A stretch of 64,000 nucleotides of DNA, from NCBI RefSeq assembly GCF_022539315.1, contig NC_066316.1, forward strand, positions 33,729,245 through 33,793,244, written 5' to 3'. The notes below the pieces were generated by a model, which saw only the letters and a program-made list of their open reading frames with translations, ran no database searches and was not told where the DNA came from. The position numbers were made by a program, and so were the translations under genes. This DNA is from Serinus canaria. Lineage: Eukaryota > Chordata > Aves > Passeriformes > Fringillidae. Shown here one piece after another: positions 40,301 through 59,023 of the stretch; within the stretch, counting starts at the first letter, position 1; every line of letters begins with the position of its first letter.

Positions 40301-40674
40301 CAGAAAAAGAAAACGGGGTGACAATAGGCCGGCGGGATCCTCCGGCACCCAGGGCCCGAGCCAAGCCCGGCCGCTCTTTCCCGAGGCTCCCCCGACCCGC
40401 CGCGACACCTGTTCGGCGGCGGCCCCGTTCCCCGCTCACCGCCGAGCGCCGACGCCTGCAGCGTGGCCCCCGAGGTGCCGTCGATGACTTTGATGGCGCC
40501 GCGCGCGGTCACGGCCAGGATGGCGTTGAGCGCCGGGTGGTAGCACAGGCTGCAGAGCCCGTCGGCGTCGCAGCGCAGGCAGCCGTCCCGCAGAAGCAGC
40601 CACTCGCAGGAGCCCGGACCGGGACCGGGCCCCGCCGCCGCCGCCGCCGAGGAGCAGGAGGCCGCCGCAGCCAT
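1144..40674 (-). CDS. BIRC6: BIRC6 (BRUCE/Apollon), N-terminal part, 12 coding exons, gene continues past base 1
   Basis: Giant cytosolic inhibitor-of-apoptosis protein that acts as a combined E2/E3 ubiquitin ligase on caspases, SMAC, HTRA2 and LC3B (family knowledge; the UBC domain is outside this window). The 12 exons, from 40674 down to 1144, sum to 3,158 nt (1,052 codons plus 2 nt) and join in one open frame. All have GT/AG borders, and the translation follows vertebrate BIRC6 as I recall it with only scattered substitutions. Residues 1-78 are an Ala/Gly/Pro-rich head followed by the first propeller strands. The BIR domain spans roughly residues 260-330, with zinc ligands C298, C301, H318 and C325 (CX2C...HX6C) spread over exons 5-7. 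WD40-like propeller strands surround it, for example the CIWDVSK stretch in exon 7 and the [15 protein letters not shown] stretch in exon 10. Exon 12 has a His/Gln-rich run. Start: the ATG at 40674 has a strong Kozak context (AAG before, G after), and an in-frame TGA lies 18 codons upstream. The last exon ends with 2 nt of a split codon, so the gene continues beyond the window edge. Confidence 0.97.
1370..4597. other. BIRC6 intron 11
   Basis: 3.2 kb of AT-rich intron with A/C-rich low-complexity tracts (1517-1570, 2165-2292) and a T run at 4393. Nothing else recognised. Confidence 0.85.
2165..2292. repeat. A/C-rich low-complexity tract
   Basis: Irregular AACC, CAAA and ACCA units with almost no G or T, in BIRC6 intron 11. 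An 87-residue open frame here is compositional, not a gene. A similar shorter tract lies at 1517-1570. Confidence 0.85.
4598..4747 (-). CDS. BIRC6: BIRC6 exon 11, residues 928-978
   Basis: 150 nt. Begins [19 protein letters not shown] and ends SNPSSPGIT plus one base. Acceptor GATTTTAG, donor ACAG|GTAAAT. Follows the 8.4-kb intron 10. Confidence 0.95.
5381..5784 (-). mobile_element. CR1 LINE fragment in BIRC6 intron 10
   Basis: Reverse-complement CR1 3' region of about 400 bp. It includes GAGACTCCACCACTGCCCTG, AGCAGCCTGTTCCAATGTTT and TTCCTAATATCAAACCTCTC. Moderately diverged. Lies in the 8.4-kb intron 10, same strand as BIRC6. Open frames here are repeat-derived. Confidence 0.93.
7133..7155. 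repeat. Poly(T)23 in BIRC6 intron 10
   Basis: Homopolymer of 23 T. Shorter T or A runs occur at 4393-4408, 46356-46374 and 47486-47501. Confidence 0.93.
11274..11893 (+). mobile_element. Solo LTR of an endogenous retrovirus (ERV, songbird type), in BIRC6 intron 10
   Basis: A 620-bp block bounded by the 5-bp direct repeat CATGG (11269-11273 and 11894-11898). Its ends are an imperfect inverted repeat, TAACCTGG and CCAGGACA. It has an AATAAA at 11762-11767, then a U5-like segment ending CCAAATTTGCCCTAAACCAG. This 3' segment resembles LTRs abundant in passerine genomes (from memory, ERVL/ERVK-type). No internal gag, pol or env sequence is present, so it is a solo LTR left by recombination. Plus orientation, antisense to BIRC6. 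Confidence 0.82.
13104..14498 (-). CDS. BIRC6: BIRC6 exon 10, residues 463-928 (large exon)
   Basis: 1,395 nt, the largest exon here. Begins [19 protein letters not shown] and ends [15 protein letters not shown]. Contains a Ser-rich disordered stretch ([20 protein letters not shown]), then propeller strands such as [19 protein letters not shown] and [17 protein letters not shown]. Acceptor TTTTAAAG, donor AAAG|GTAAGA. The open frame runs into both flanking introns, so the exon edges were set by splice sites and phase. Confidence 0.96.
14499..15149. other. BIRC6 intron 9
   Basis: 651 bp of AT-rich intron; nothing recognised. Confidence 0.85.
15150..15208 (-). CDS. BIRC6: BIRC6 exon 9, residues 443-462 (short acidic exon)
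   Basis: Only 59 nt. Reads [19 protein letters not shown], an acidic Ser-rich linker that matches the vertebrate protein. Acceptor TTTTTTTCCCAG, donor CAG|GTAGGT. The split codons on both sides close correctly with exons 8 and 10. Confidence 0.93.
15209..17075. other. BIRC6 intron 8
   Basis: 1.9 kb of intron; nothing recognised. Confidence 0.85.
17076..17236 (-). CDS. BIRC6: BIRC6 exon 8, residues 390-443
   Basis: Begins [17 protein letters not shown] and passes through [17 protein letters not shown]. Separated from exon 7 by a short 102-bp intron (17237-17338). Acceptor TTTCTCAG, donor CAG|GTAAGC. Absent from a simple long-ORF scan because it has no internal Met-initiated frame of length. 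Confidence 0.94.
17339..17561 (-). CDS. BIRC6: BIRC6 exon 7, residues 315-389, end of BIR and propeller strand
   Basis: Starts with the rest of Trp315, then [15 protein letters not shown], which supplies zinc ligands H318 and C325. Continues to [20 protein letters not shown], a WD-type blade ending at KLMK. The acceptor (TTTAATTGGAAAG) has a poor pyrimidine tract. Donor AAG|GTATGC. Phase 2 in, phase 0 out. Confidence 0.95.
17562..20064. other. BIRC6 introns 6 and 5 (around exon 6)
   Basis: Introns 17562-18711 and 18795-20064. An A-rich block with poly(A) and (ACA)n at 19831-19915. No other element recognised. Confidence 0.85.
18712..18794 (-). CDS. BIRC6: BIRC6 exon 6, residues 288-315, BIR zinc-binding cysteines
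   Basis: Reads [19 protein letters not shown] and then [10 protein letters not shown]298 and C301 are the CX2C zinc ligands, and the WEPTDEPW run is the peptide-groove side of a BIR domain. Ends two bases into the Trp codon. Acceptor CATAG, donor TTG|GTAAG. Confidence 0.96.
20065..20176 (-). CDS. BIRC6: BIRC6 exon 5, residues 250-287, first half of the BIR domain
   Basis: Contains the BIR opening RRETFTSWP followed by MAQAGFYHQ, the G-F-Y element that precedes the zinc site in BIR folds. Acceptor CTTTCTAG, donor CAG|GTAAGA. Phase 2 in, phase 0 out. Confidence 0.96.
20177..21847. other. BIRC6 intron 4
   Basis: 1.7 kb. Contains the triple inverted/direct repeat at 21651-21707; otherwise nothing recognised. 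Confidence 0.85.
21651..21707. repeat. Perfect 17-bp inverted repeat plus a third copy, BIRC6 intron 4
   Basis: Arms 21651-21667 and 21674-21690 are exact reverse complements around a 6-nt loop. A third copy of 16 of the 17 bases follows in direct orientation at 21692-21707, giving a +,-,+ arrangement. It lies about 140 bp upstream (on the plus strand) of BIRC6 exon 4. Confidence 0.95.
21848..22041 (-). CDS. BIRC6: BIRC6 exon 4, residues 186-250
   Basis: Begins [19 protein letters not shown] and ends [10 protein letters not shown] plus two bases of the next Arg codon. Acceptor TATTTTAG, donor CAG|GTATAT. Leads into the BIR domain. Confidence 0.95.
22423..22560 (-). CDS. BIRC6: BIRC6 exon 3, residues 140-185
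   Basis: 138 nt, 46 codons, phase 0 at both ends. Begins [16 protein letters not shown] and ends [12 protein letters not shown]. Acceptor CATTTTAG, donor AAG|GTAAGA. Helical linker between propeller strands and the BIR region. Confidence 0.95.
22561..24910. other. BIRC6 intron 2
   Basis: 2.35 kb of intron. Open frames of 100-125 codons at 22574-22951 and 23234-23536 (plus strand) have no recognisable family and no coding signal I can support. Confidence 0.8.
24911..25092 (-). CDS. BIRC6: BIRC6 exon 2, residues 79-139
   Basis: Acceptor CTTTATAG before 25092, donor GAG|GTAAGA at 24911. Reads from [15 protein letters not shown] to [10 protein letters not shown], including the conserved [14 protein letters not shown] propeller segment. 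Phase 1 in, phase 0 out. Confidence 0.96.
28241..28291. repeat. Perfect 20-bp inverted repeat (hairpin) in BIRC6 intron 1
   Basis: Arms 28241-28260 and 28272-28291 are exact reverse complements. They are separated by an 11-nt loop that itself contains the palindrome CCCATGGG. The arms carry a TCGA. No mismatch in 20 bp and no flanking repeat family recognised. Confidence 0.97.
31430..32020 (+). mobile_element. Degraded CR1 LINE (ORF2 3' part) in BIRC6 intron 1
   Basis: Plus-strand remnant of CR1 reverse-transcriptase sequence: CATCAATGGCTTGGATGGTG, GATGACACCAATGGGAG, GGATATAACCCCATACATCA and AGAACTTGGGGATCCTGACG match CR1 ORF2 order. Heavily mutated. Antisense to BIRC6. The 3' limit is uncertain. 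Confidence 0.8.
32290..32800 (-). mobile_element. Ancient CR1/L3-like relic
   Basis: Low-identity resemblance to the reverse complement of old reptile/bird CR1: a CCAGGAGCTCCATATTTTAC segment, then AGCTCCTGTACTTGAATAAT, and a TTTTGAGATGGAAAT segment, in the expected order. Assigned by pattern memory, so tentative. Confidence 0.45.
36089..36167. repeat. Compound trinucleotide microsatellite (ACT)n(ATT)n T-run (ATC)n
   Basis: Successive ACT, ATT, poly(T) and ATC/ATT units over about 79 bp in BIRC6 intron 1, as expected of a slippage-prone repeat that has changed unit by point mutation. Confidence 0.93.
40127..40286 (-). mobile_element. CR1 LINE 3' fragment in BIRC6 intron 1
   Basis: Reverse-complement CR1 3' end: GGTTGGAAAAGACCTCCGAG, then ACCACCACATCAACTAGACC and GGGACGGCGACTCCACCACC. 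Ends at about 40286, only about 150 bp from the BIRC6 exon 1 donor, at the edge of the CpG island. Same strand as BIRC6. Little diverged, so relatively young. Confidence 0.93.
40440..40674 (-). CDS. BIRC6: BIRC6 exon 1 (coding part), residues 1-78
   Basis: Encodes the start Met, an Ala/Gly/Pro-rich low-complexity head ([15 protein letters not shown]), then the conserved [17 protein letters not shown] and [20 protein letters not shown] strands that open the N-terminal propeller. The donor is GGCG|GTGAGC (GT at 40439-40438), leaving phase 1. The exon sits in a CpG island. Human annotation begins 28 residues earlier, from memory; here an in-frame TGA at 40729-40731 rules that out, so this Met is the start. 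Confidence 0.95.
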
Positions 40675-40682
40675 CTTCGCGG

Positions 40683-40700
40683 CCGCCGCCGCCGCCGCCC
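40683..40700. repeat. (GCC)n run in BIRC6 5'UTR
   Basis: Six GCC units immediately 5' of the BIRC6 start codon, read as GGC in the transcript. A second interrupted GCC run at 40634-40648 encodes the Ala-rich head of the protein. Confidence 0.85.
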
Positions 40701-40914
40701 TCTGGACAAGAGGCCCGCGGAGAGCCGCTCACTGACAGTCCCTGGAGCCGCCGCCGCCAGTCACCATCCGGGTCCGGGGAGAGGGGGAAAGGGAGAGCGC
40801 CCGCGTGAGCGGGAAGTGACACAGCCGCGCCGGATGCGGAACCGAGCGGCCGCGGCCCTGCGGGGGGGCGGGGGCGAGGGGGCCGCTCCGCGAGGGGAGG
40901 GGCAGGGGCGGAGC

Positions 40915-40925
40915 TGCGCATGCGC
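40915..40925. promoter_or_regulatory. NRF1-type site TGCGCATGCGC
   Basis: Perfect match to the palindromic NRF1 consensus, about 240 bp upstream of the BIRC6 start codon inside the CpG island. Motif match only; occupancy is inferred. Confidence 0.6.
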
Positions 40926-42945
40926 GCTGCTACCGCTCACCCCGCGCTGGCTCCGCTCCCGCGGTGCTCCCGGCCCGGGGCGATCCCCGCCCGCGCCGGC
41001 CATCCCGGCCCAAGGGGGCCATCCCGGCCCTCGCCGCTGCCGTGTCATTACTGCTTCGGACAAAACTTGGGTCGCAAACGGGCGAGCGCGTTCGCCGACC
41101 CCTGCCTCGGGGAAAGCGGAGCTGGGATTTGTGTTTCATAGCCCGGCTCCCACACCGGTTTTGACCGCGGGTGTGCCAGAGAGCCCGGGTGTCAGAGACC
41201 TCAGCGCTGGTGTGGAGTGACAAAGACACAATGCCTCAATAACTCTGCTCCCCGGAATTACGCTGCCCTTGGGAAGGGTGTCCCTGGTCCCGGGCCGGGA
41301 GCAGGAGCCATTGCACGAGAGCATTCTGCTCTGGAGCAGGGCATCAAAAATTACTTGAGTTTAATAAAATATTTTGTATTTTGTTGAGATTTCCCCTTTT
41401 CACCCACTAAAACACCAATTCCGTTTGTATAGCTCAGCCTACCTGTACAACGTTACTTTATCTGCCATAGGCTTTATTTAACCGAAGTGACATGTCACAC
41501 AAAGCTTTTAGGCTACTGACGGTCTTAAAGCTAATTTTCAAATACAGAGTTTTCTACGGAATATTTTTATTAAAAGGACCCCAACTAGAACAGGCTGTTC
41601 TAGCAGGGAAATTTTTAAAGAAATACAGTACGTGAAGAAAAAATAAGGAAACCAAACCAAACCCATATGGGTGTGCCACCAAGGCTAATCAAAATTGTCC
41701 TGAGAATAAAATGAGCGGCTTTTAAGCTTGCTGCAGTACTTCAAGCAAAACATTAAACATCAGTAAGGATAATGATAAAATTACAGCAGACCTCAAGATG
41801 TATGTTGTCTCAACAATTGATTTCATCAACTTTTCAAGTAAGTATAATTTTTCTGATAAACAGCAGTTTGTTGGATGGGTAGGAGAGGAAACAAGATGTA
41901 CATGTGTAGCTCTTCTCTGGAGATCATTCAAAATGCATGTCTCACCAAAGTGTGATACCCATGTCACCACCCCAAAATGAGGTGTTGCATCTTAGAAAGG
42001 CAATTTTTTTTGCTAGATGGACGTGCTCTAAGTTTCCAGTTTTGACAGACCGAAGTAGTATGTTGATTATCACAAAAACTTATTTATAGCCTCAAAGCTA
42101 TTGGTATATAGCATCAATATATTGGGGGCATGCACAGGAACATGGATGTGTCCTAATTCATCAATATTAATTATTCAGTATTAAGTCAGTAAATATAAAT
42201 GAGCTTCATAGATTCTGTAAACAAGTTTAATTCAAAATTTTTATAAAATACATCTCGTATTTACACACATACCTCATCTAAAAATATGAGTTTGTTGAAT
42301 GCAAAGTTATTACAAACTATCAGAATAATTTGAGAGCTGTTTATATGTTTCTTGCACAATATATGCAAAAAGTGACCCTAAAGATACTAAGATTAAAAGG
42401 TGCAAATCTGCAATTTGGTACAAAATATGTACTATGTTAAGTGCATTACCTACATTGCATATTACACATGTGCCAAGTCTGTGGAAGGGAACAGTTAAAA
42501 TTCCAACCATAAATTTCACAGAACATTACTGGAAAGGGTGGTACTTTGAGATTCAATAGAACATTCTTGCATCCTTTTTCATAGTCAGTTGAGATGCACA
42601 GAACACCTCATGAACAACTATCAAAGAGGAACTAAGCTTAAAGCTGTCTGACAGCCTAGTAACCTAAATGTGTTCTTGTCCTTCACCTTTGTGGGGACAG
42701 AAGTTAAATGCATTCACAGGGGCTGGGTGCAGTCTTATAATAACAGTTGGATATTCCTGTTAAAAAAAGAAATATAAGTAATGAAAAAGGAGGTAAAACC
42801 AGATTATCATGCAAGATTCCAAAGCTAATATGCTTTTTTTTTAAATACACTGTAACTTCCTTTTTTTTTTTTTTACTTTAGAATGTGGTATGAATGCTCT
42901 CAAAACACTTGTAGATAAGAAATTAGCTGCTGCTAATTGAGCTAA

Positions 42946-43070
42946 TTGAGCTTGTAATATAATTAGGACAAGTTTGCATTAATTCCATCACAACTTATTC
43001 AGAAATCAAAAATCAGGTGAAAAGTCAATCACTCTACCAATTCTTCTCTTTTTATATATTACAAGCTCAA
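42946..43070. repeat. 16-bp inverted repeat, widely spaced
   Basis: TTGAGCTTGTAATATA at 42946-42961 and its exact reverse complement at 43055-43070, 93 bp apart, in the YIPF4 3' region. The left arm overlaps a short GCTAATTGA tandem. Confidence 0.85.
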
Positions 43071-43739
43071 GTATTACACTACAATTTATGTCCAGCACTA
43101 ACTTCAAGTGGTTCTGTTTAAAGCCAACACAAGAATCAGCCAGGAAAGCAGACTGAGTAAGCCAAAGGTTTGTGGGAGAGCTGGAATTTAATTATGTATT
43201 TTGCATCGGTAATGACTGGTAAAAATCAGTTACCAGCCTGGATAGTTACCGTCTAAAAAGCTGAAAAACTACAGTTCTGATATGGAAATATGTCCATCAG
43301 GGATCCAAGACAGCCCTTGCTATTATCTTGTCATGGCTGATTCTTATTTGTAGCATTAAAAAAAAGGGTGGGGGTGGGGGGGGAGAATGGGAAATGGTTT
43401 TTTTTGTTGCCAGAAAAAAAACCCCAAACCTTCAGAGTTATTTGTTGATACTAAATCCTGAAGATTGCAAATGCCTACATTAGTACCATACAAAGTGAAC
43501 TTCAGTGGACTTCCCTTGTGAAGAAATATTACCATAAGGACCATTATATAAGCAATCAACACAGTACACAGGAAATATTTAACATGTCATCACATTATTA
43601 CATAATCCTTGGAGAGTCAAAATTAGCAAGACTCTAACTGTTACTAAGGCTGTAACTCTGCCTTGTTTCTTGTTTAGTGGAGGGAGAATCTGGCCTTCTA
43701 AATCTTTATTTCTCTTTACAAGGGATTAATTGTATTGGC

Positions 43740-43764
43740 AAAAAAAAAAAAAAAAAAAAAAAAA
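43740..43764. repeat. Poly(A)25
   Basis: Uninterrupted A run in the YIPF4 3' region. On the minus strand it is poly(T), so it is not a retroposed tail of a minus-strand transcript. Confidence 0.95.
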
Positions 43765-44504
43765 GAAGCATGTCAAATACCATGCTATTAAAAGCAAAAC
43801 AGAGCAAGATGTTGTAAAACATAATTAGGGAAGCAATATTTTTATTTCGTCATCATAAAATAACATTGTTTAAAGATCACACAAATTTGATAGATCATCT
43901 TTTTTTCCTCCAACATTAGGCCAGCACTAGAGTTGAGAAAGGTGTTCACCCATTTCTCTGTAAATTTATACTTTTAAGTAAAATAATTTGATTCTCTAAA
44001 TATGCACTTTAATTAATTATGTCACACGGTAAGTATCTTGCTCCTTTGGTCAGAGACAGTAAATGAAAACTTCAAATACTTGTATCTTCAATTTTTAAAA
44101 ACCCAATATACATCCTTAACCAAGGAGTATTTACGGTACACACAAGCCATAGATACAAAATACACAGTATATACATGTTTTGAAAACAAATTGGAATTTA
44201 TAAAAACTCAACAGCCAAATCACAGTAATTGAGGCACTAAATTAAAAGTAGTATCTTTTTGTCTTGATTATACAGACTATTCTGTGAACAATCAGGACTG
44301 TTTCATAAATATATATTATCTACAGAATTTGCTGTGCCAAAAAAAGCCAGCTGTGTTTAAGCTTAAAGGAAAAATTGCACTTTGAGATTGTTAACAGTTA
44401 ACTTTTCATTTTTAATTCTTGAATATAGTAATCTGGTCCCAGTGCTTTTGGCACAGGTATTGAGCTGCAGTTTTGCTACGCTTTGTTATAAAACACAAGG
44501 TTCT

Positions 44505-44510
44505 TTTATT
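44505..44510 (-). terminator. Candidate YIPF4 poly(A) signal AATAAA
   Basis: Nearest AATAAA on the minus strand after the YIPF4 stop codon, about 230 nt downstream. Further AATAAA copies at 43841-43846 and 43705-43710 could serve a longer 3'UTR. Which is used cannot be told from sequence alone. Confidence 0.35.
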
Positions 44511-44739
44511 TTGTTCATTAAAATCTGAAGAGTCTTAAACAAACCTAGAACTTTGATACAAATCTATATAGCTACAATTGCTTCATTAAATAATATACAC
44601 AAATATGCTCTTCCATCTTAAAACATCTCGACAACTGCATACAAAACAGTCACTGGTATTATCTCCAGCCTTCTTAATCTGACACATTATCAGTCTGCAA
44701 GTGACTGAAATATGGTTTCTGGCCACATCTTACACTAGC

Positions 44740-56680
<11,941 letters not shown>

Positions 56681-56760
56681 CTCCCCGCCCTCCGCGGGGG
56701 CTGCGGGGCCGGCGAGAGGCGAGCGGGTACCGGGGCCTGGAGCCTCCCGGGTCCCTTCTG

Positions 56761-56782
56761 CGGCGGCGGCGGCGGCGGCGGC
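56761..56782. repeat. (CGG)7 in YIPF4 5'UTR
   Basis: Seven uninterrupted CGG units, probably within the YIPF4 5' leader (GCC in the transcript). A potential length-polymorphic site. Confidence 0.9.
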
Positions 56783-56837
56783 ACCGAGCCCAGGGCGCAG
56801 CCGCCTCACGGGGCGACAACAAGCGGCGCCGCCCCTG

Positions 56838-56844
56838 CCATTGG
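56838..56844 (-). promoter_or_regulatory. CCAAT box (NF-Y-type)
   Basis: CCAATGG on the minus strand, about 160 bp upstream of the YIPF4 start codon and next to a GC box at 56829-56836. The spacing fits a CpG-island promoter. Confidence 0.55.
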
Positions 56845-56966
56845 CTGCTCGCAAGGCGCGCCCGCACTGGCCGCCGGTGCTCCAGCGCTGACTGGATCCC
56901 GGCGCTGTCCCGGGAGTGAGGTCATTTCCACTCCGCCGCGAAGCTCCTCCTGGGGGGTCGAACCAA

Positions 56967-57115
56967 CCTCCCTCCCTCCCTCCTTCCCTCCCCCCCTCCT
57001 TCCTTCACTCTTCCTTCCCTCCCTCCTTCCTTCCTTCCTTCCTTCCCTCTCCCTCCCTCCCTCCCTCTCTCCTTCGCTCCTTTCTTCCTTCCTCCCTTCC
57101 TCCCTTCCTCCCTCA
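56967..57115. repeat. Polypyrimidine (CCTT/CCCT)n tract upstream of YIPF4
   Basis: About 149 bp of almost pure C/T on the plus strand, made of interleaved CCCT, CCTT and CTTT units with only a few purines. It begins about 290 bp upstream of the YIPF4 start codon. Such homopurine-homopyrimidine tracts can form triplex DNA and often act as nucleosome-free promoter boundaries. Confidence 0.95.
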
Positions 57116-58024
57116 CACGTTTTTGACTGACCTGCAGAGATACCTATGTAACACCAAAGAAATTGTAAAATAATACAGTTGAGATGTTGCAATCCCTGTT
57201 GTAATAAGAAGACAAACACTGGCTCTGTTTGTGGTCTGTGCTTTCAAGAATCAGTAAGTGGGATCTCACTTTTCCTGTGTTCAATAACTTAGCAGAAAAG
57301 CTCCTAGATAACTCCACATAGGGTAAATTCATCCCTTTCCTTCCTACTGAATGCCAACAATTATTCTGAGAGGACCCACTTTTTTACTGACATCTCGAAG
57401 AAACAGGTTTAAATCTGGCATCCTTGTACATATATTTGATTCTATTTCATGCATAGATCTCATTAAGTGCCATGGGATATAAATATAAATGTATTATAAA
57501 TTGGAAAAGTTGACAGTCCAGAAATAGCATTAGAACAGTGGTTTGATTTGTAGAAGGAACTTTCTTTTTCATACACATCCATTAAAGGAAATCACTGAGA
57601 GGTCCATCTCAAAAAAAAAATTAACAAGTAAAACTCAATCTGTTTTTTAAGGAAAGAATATGACTGAAGTTCCTACTTTGCCACATCCAAGGATCACTCA
57701 AATTTGCTTGTATATCAAATACAATTTGGGTTCAGGTCCTCTGAGGACATTTTACAACAATTATCAGGTTCCTTGCAGCAGCAGGAAAAAAACACCTATA
57801 ATTGCACATAACCTATTTTTAAATCAAAAATTGACTTGAGAATACAAAATGCCCCTACAGATACTTGTATGGACAGATTTTCTCTTTTAAAAGGTGAGCA
57901 GTCAAGATATCTGTTCAGAGCACCTCATTTTCTTAGCTGTTATGTGGAACTTCTTTGTTACAAGACCTCTGCAATAGGCTTCTTTCAGTTTCTGATGTCT
58001 CTTTCTCTCTATTCAGTTACAGCC

Positions 58025-58160
58025 AACCTGTCAGAATTCAAGGAGCTTTTGGATGATACTTTTAATCATATAGTTTACTGCAAGGAGGTGGGAATTGGAC
58101 CTGCTCATCCTTATGGATCCCTTCCAATTTGAGACATTCCATGACTCTATTATTATATTT
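58025..58160 (+). mobile_element. CR1 LINE 3' fragment, plus orientation
   Basis: Diverged copy of the CR1 3' end. It has a TCAGAATTCAAGGAGCTTTTGGATGA-like segment (parts only), GAGGTGGGAATTGGACCTG, and a terminal CCCTTCCAATTTGAGACATTCCATGACTCT-like run. It lies about 115 bp from the oppositely oriented CR1 at 58275. Confidence 0.7.
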
Positions 58161-58274
58161 AACTACAGTGCTATGAGTGTGCTGTTCCCTGTTGTTGGGA
58201 TGTCTTGGATGCTTCTGGAATCTGCCCTCCAGAGGATGCCAGAGAGGTCTATTATTGGACAAATTTCAAATAAT

Positions 58275-59023
58275 GAAATCATAGAATTATGGAACCATTT
58301 AAGCTGGAAGAGACACTTCAGAGCAAGTCTAACCATTACCTTAACACCACTAAATCCACCACTAAACCATGTCACCACGTGCCACAACTACACTTTTTTG
58401 AATGCTTCCAGGAATGGTGACTTCACCGCTTCCCTGGACAGCCTGTCCCAATGCGTGACCACTCTTTCAGTGAGGAAATTCTTCCTTTAGCCAATCTAAA
58501 CCTCCTCTGGGACTTGAGGCCAGAGGCAGGCCCCTGCCTTTCTACACACCCTCCTTTCAGGCAGTTGTTAAGCTACAAGGTCACCCCTGAGCCTGCTCTT
58601 ATCCAGGCTAAACACCCCCAGCTCCCCCAGCCTCTCCTCACAGGACTTGTGCTCTACCCTTCACCTGCTCTGTTGCCCTTCTCTGGACACGCTCCAGCAC
58701 TTCAATGTCCTTCTTGTAGTGAGGGCCCCAGAGCTGGACACAGAACTTGAGGTGTGGCCTCACCAGTGCCCAGTACTGGGGACAAGCCCCACCCCACTCC
58801 TGCTGGCCACACTGATGCTGATACAGGCCAGGATGCCATTGGCCTTCTTGCCTCTCTGGGCACATCACTGTCAACCAGCACCCCCAGGTCCTTTTCCCTC
58901 AGGCATATTTCCAAACATTCTTCCCCAGGCATATAATACTGCAAGGAATCGTTGGGACCCAAGGGCAGAACCCATTGGCCTTGGCCCACTGATCCAGCCT
59001 GTCCAGATCCCTCTCTGGAGCCT
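58275..59023 (-). mobile_element. CR1 LINE, 5'-truncated, minus orientation
   Basis: Begins with the reverse complement of the avian CR1 3' terminus (ATCATAGAAT) and continues through recognisable CR1 3' sequence. Examples are ACTTCACCGCTTCCCTGGAC, TTCTCTGGACACGCTCCAGC and GTCCTTCTTGTAGTGAGG. About 750 bp, fairly well preserved. Open frames here are remnants of ORF2, not host genes. Confidence 0.93.

Larger units (their letters stand above)
25093..40439. other. BIRC6 intron 1 (15.3 kb)
   Basis: Long first intron with three CR1 pieces (31430-32020, 32290-32800, 40127-40286), the 20-bp perfect hairpin at 28241 and a compound microsatellite at 36089. No second gene recognised on either strand. 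Confidence 0.85.
40380..41180. promoter_or_regulatory. CpG island with BIRC6 promoter, 5'UTR and exon 1
   Basis: Dense CpG and GC-rich sequence in an otherwise AT-rich region, covering BIRC6 exon 1 and its upstream side. No TATA box is seen. GC boxes (GGGGCGGGGG near 40864, AGGGGCGG near 40904), an ETS-like cgggaagtg at about 40809 and a palindromic NRF1 site are present, typical of a dispersed housekeeping promoter. The edges are judged by eye. Confidence 0.8.
41180..44739. other. YIPF4 3'UTR plus spacer to BIRC6 promoter
   Basis: AT-rich, without convincing coding exons on either strand. Holds candidate YIPF4 poly(A) signals, a poly(A) run, a G-rich run at about 43362-43384 and a widely spaced 16-bp inverted repeat. 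The proximal part is probably YIPF4 3'UTR (inference). Confidence 0.6.

Noticed and set aside
40213..41220. 335-codon plus-strand open frame across the BIRC6 CpG island
   Set aside because: Arg/Pro/Gly-rich shadow of a stop-poor GC-rich island, overlapping BIRC6 exon 1 in antisense and partly CR1. No recognisable domain.
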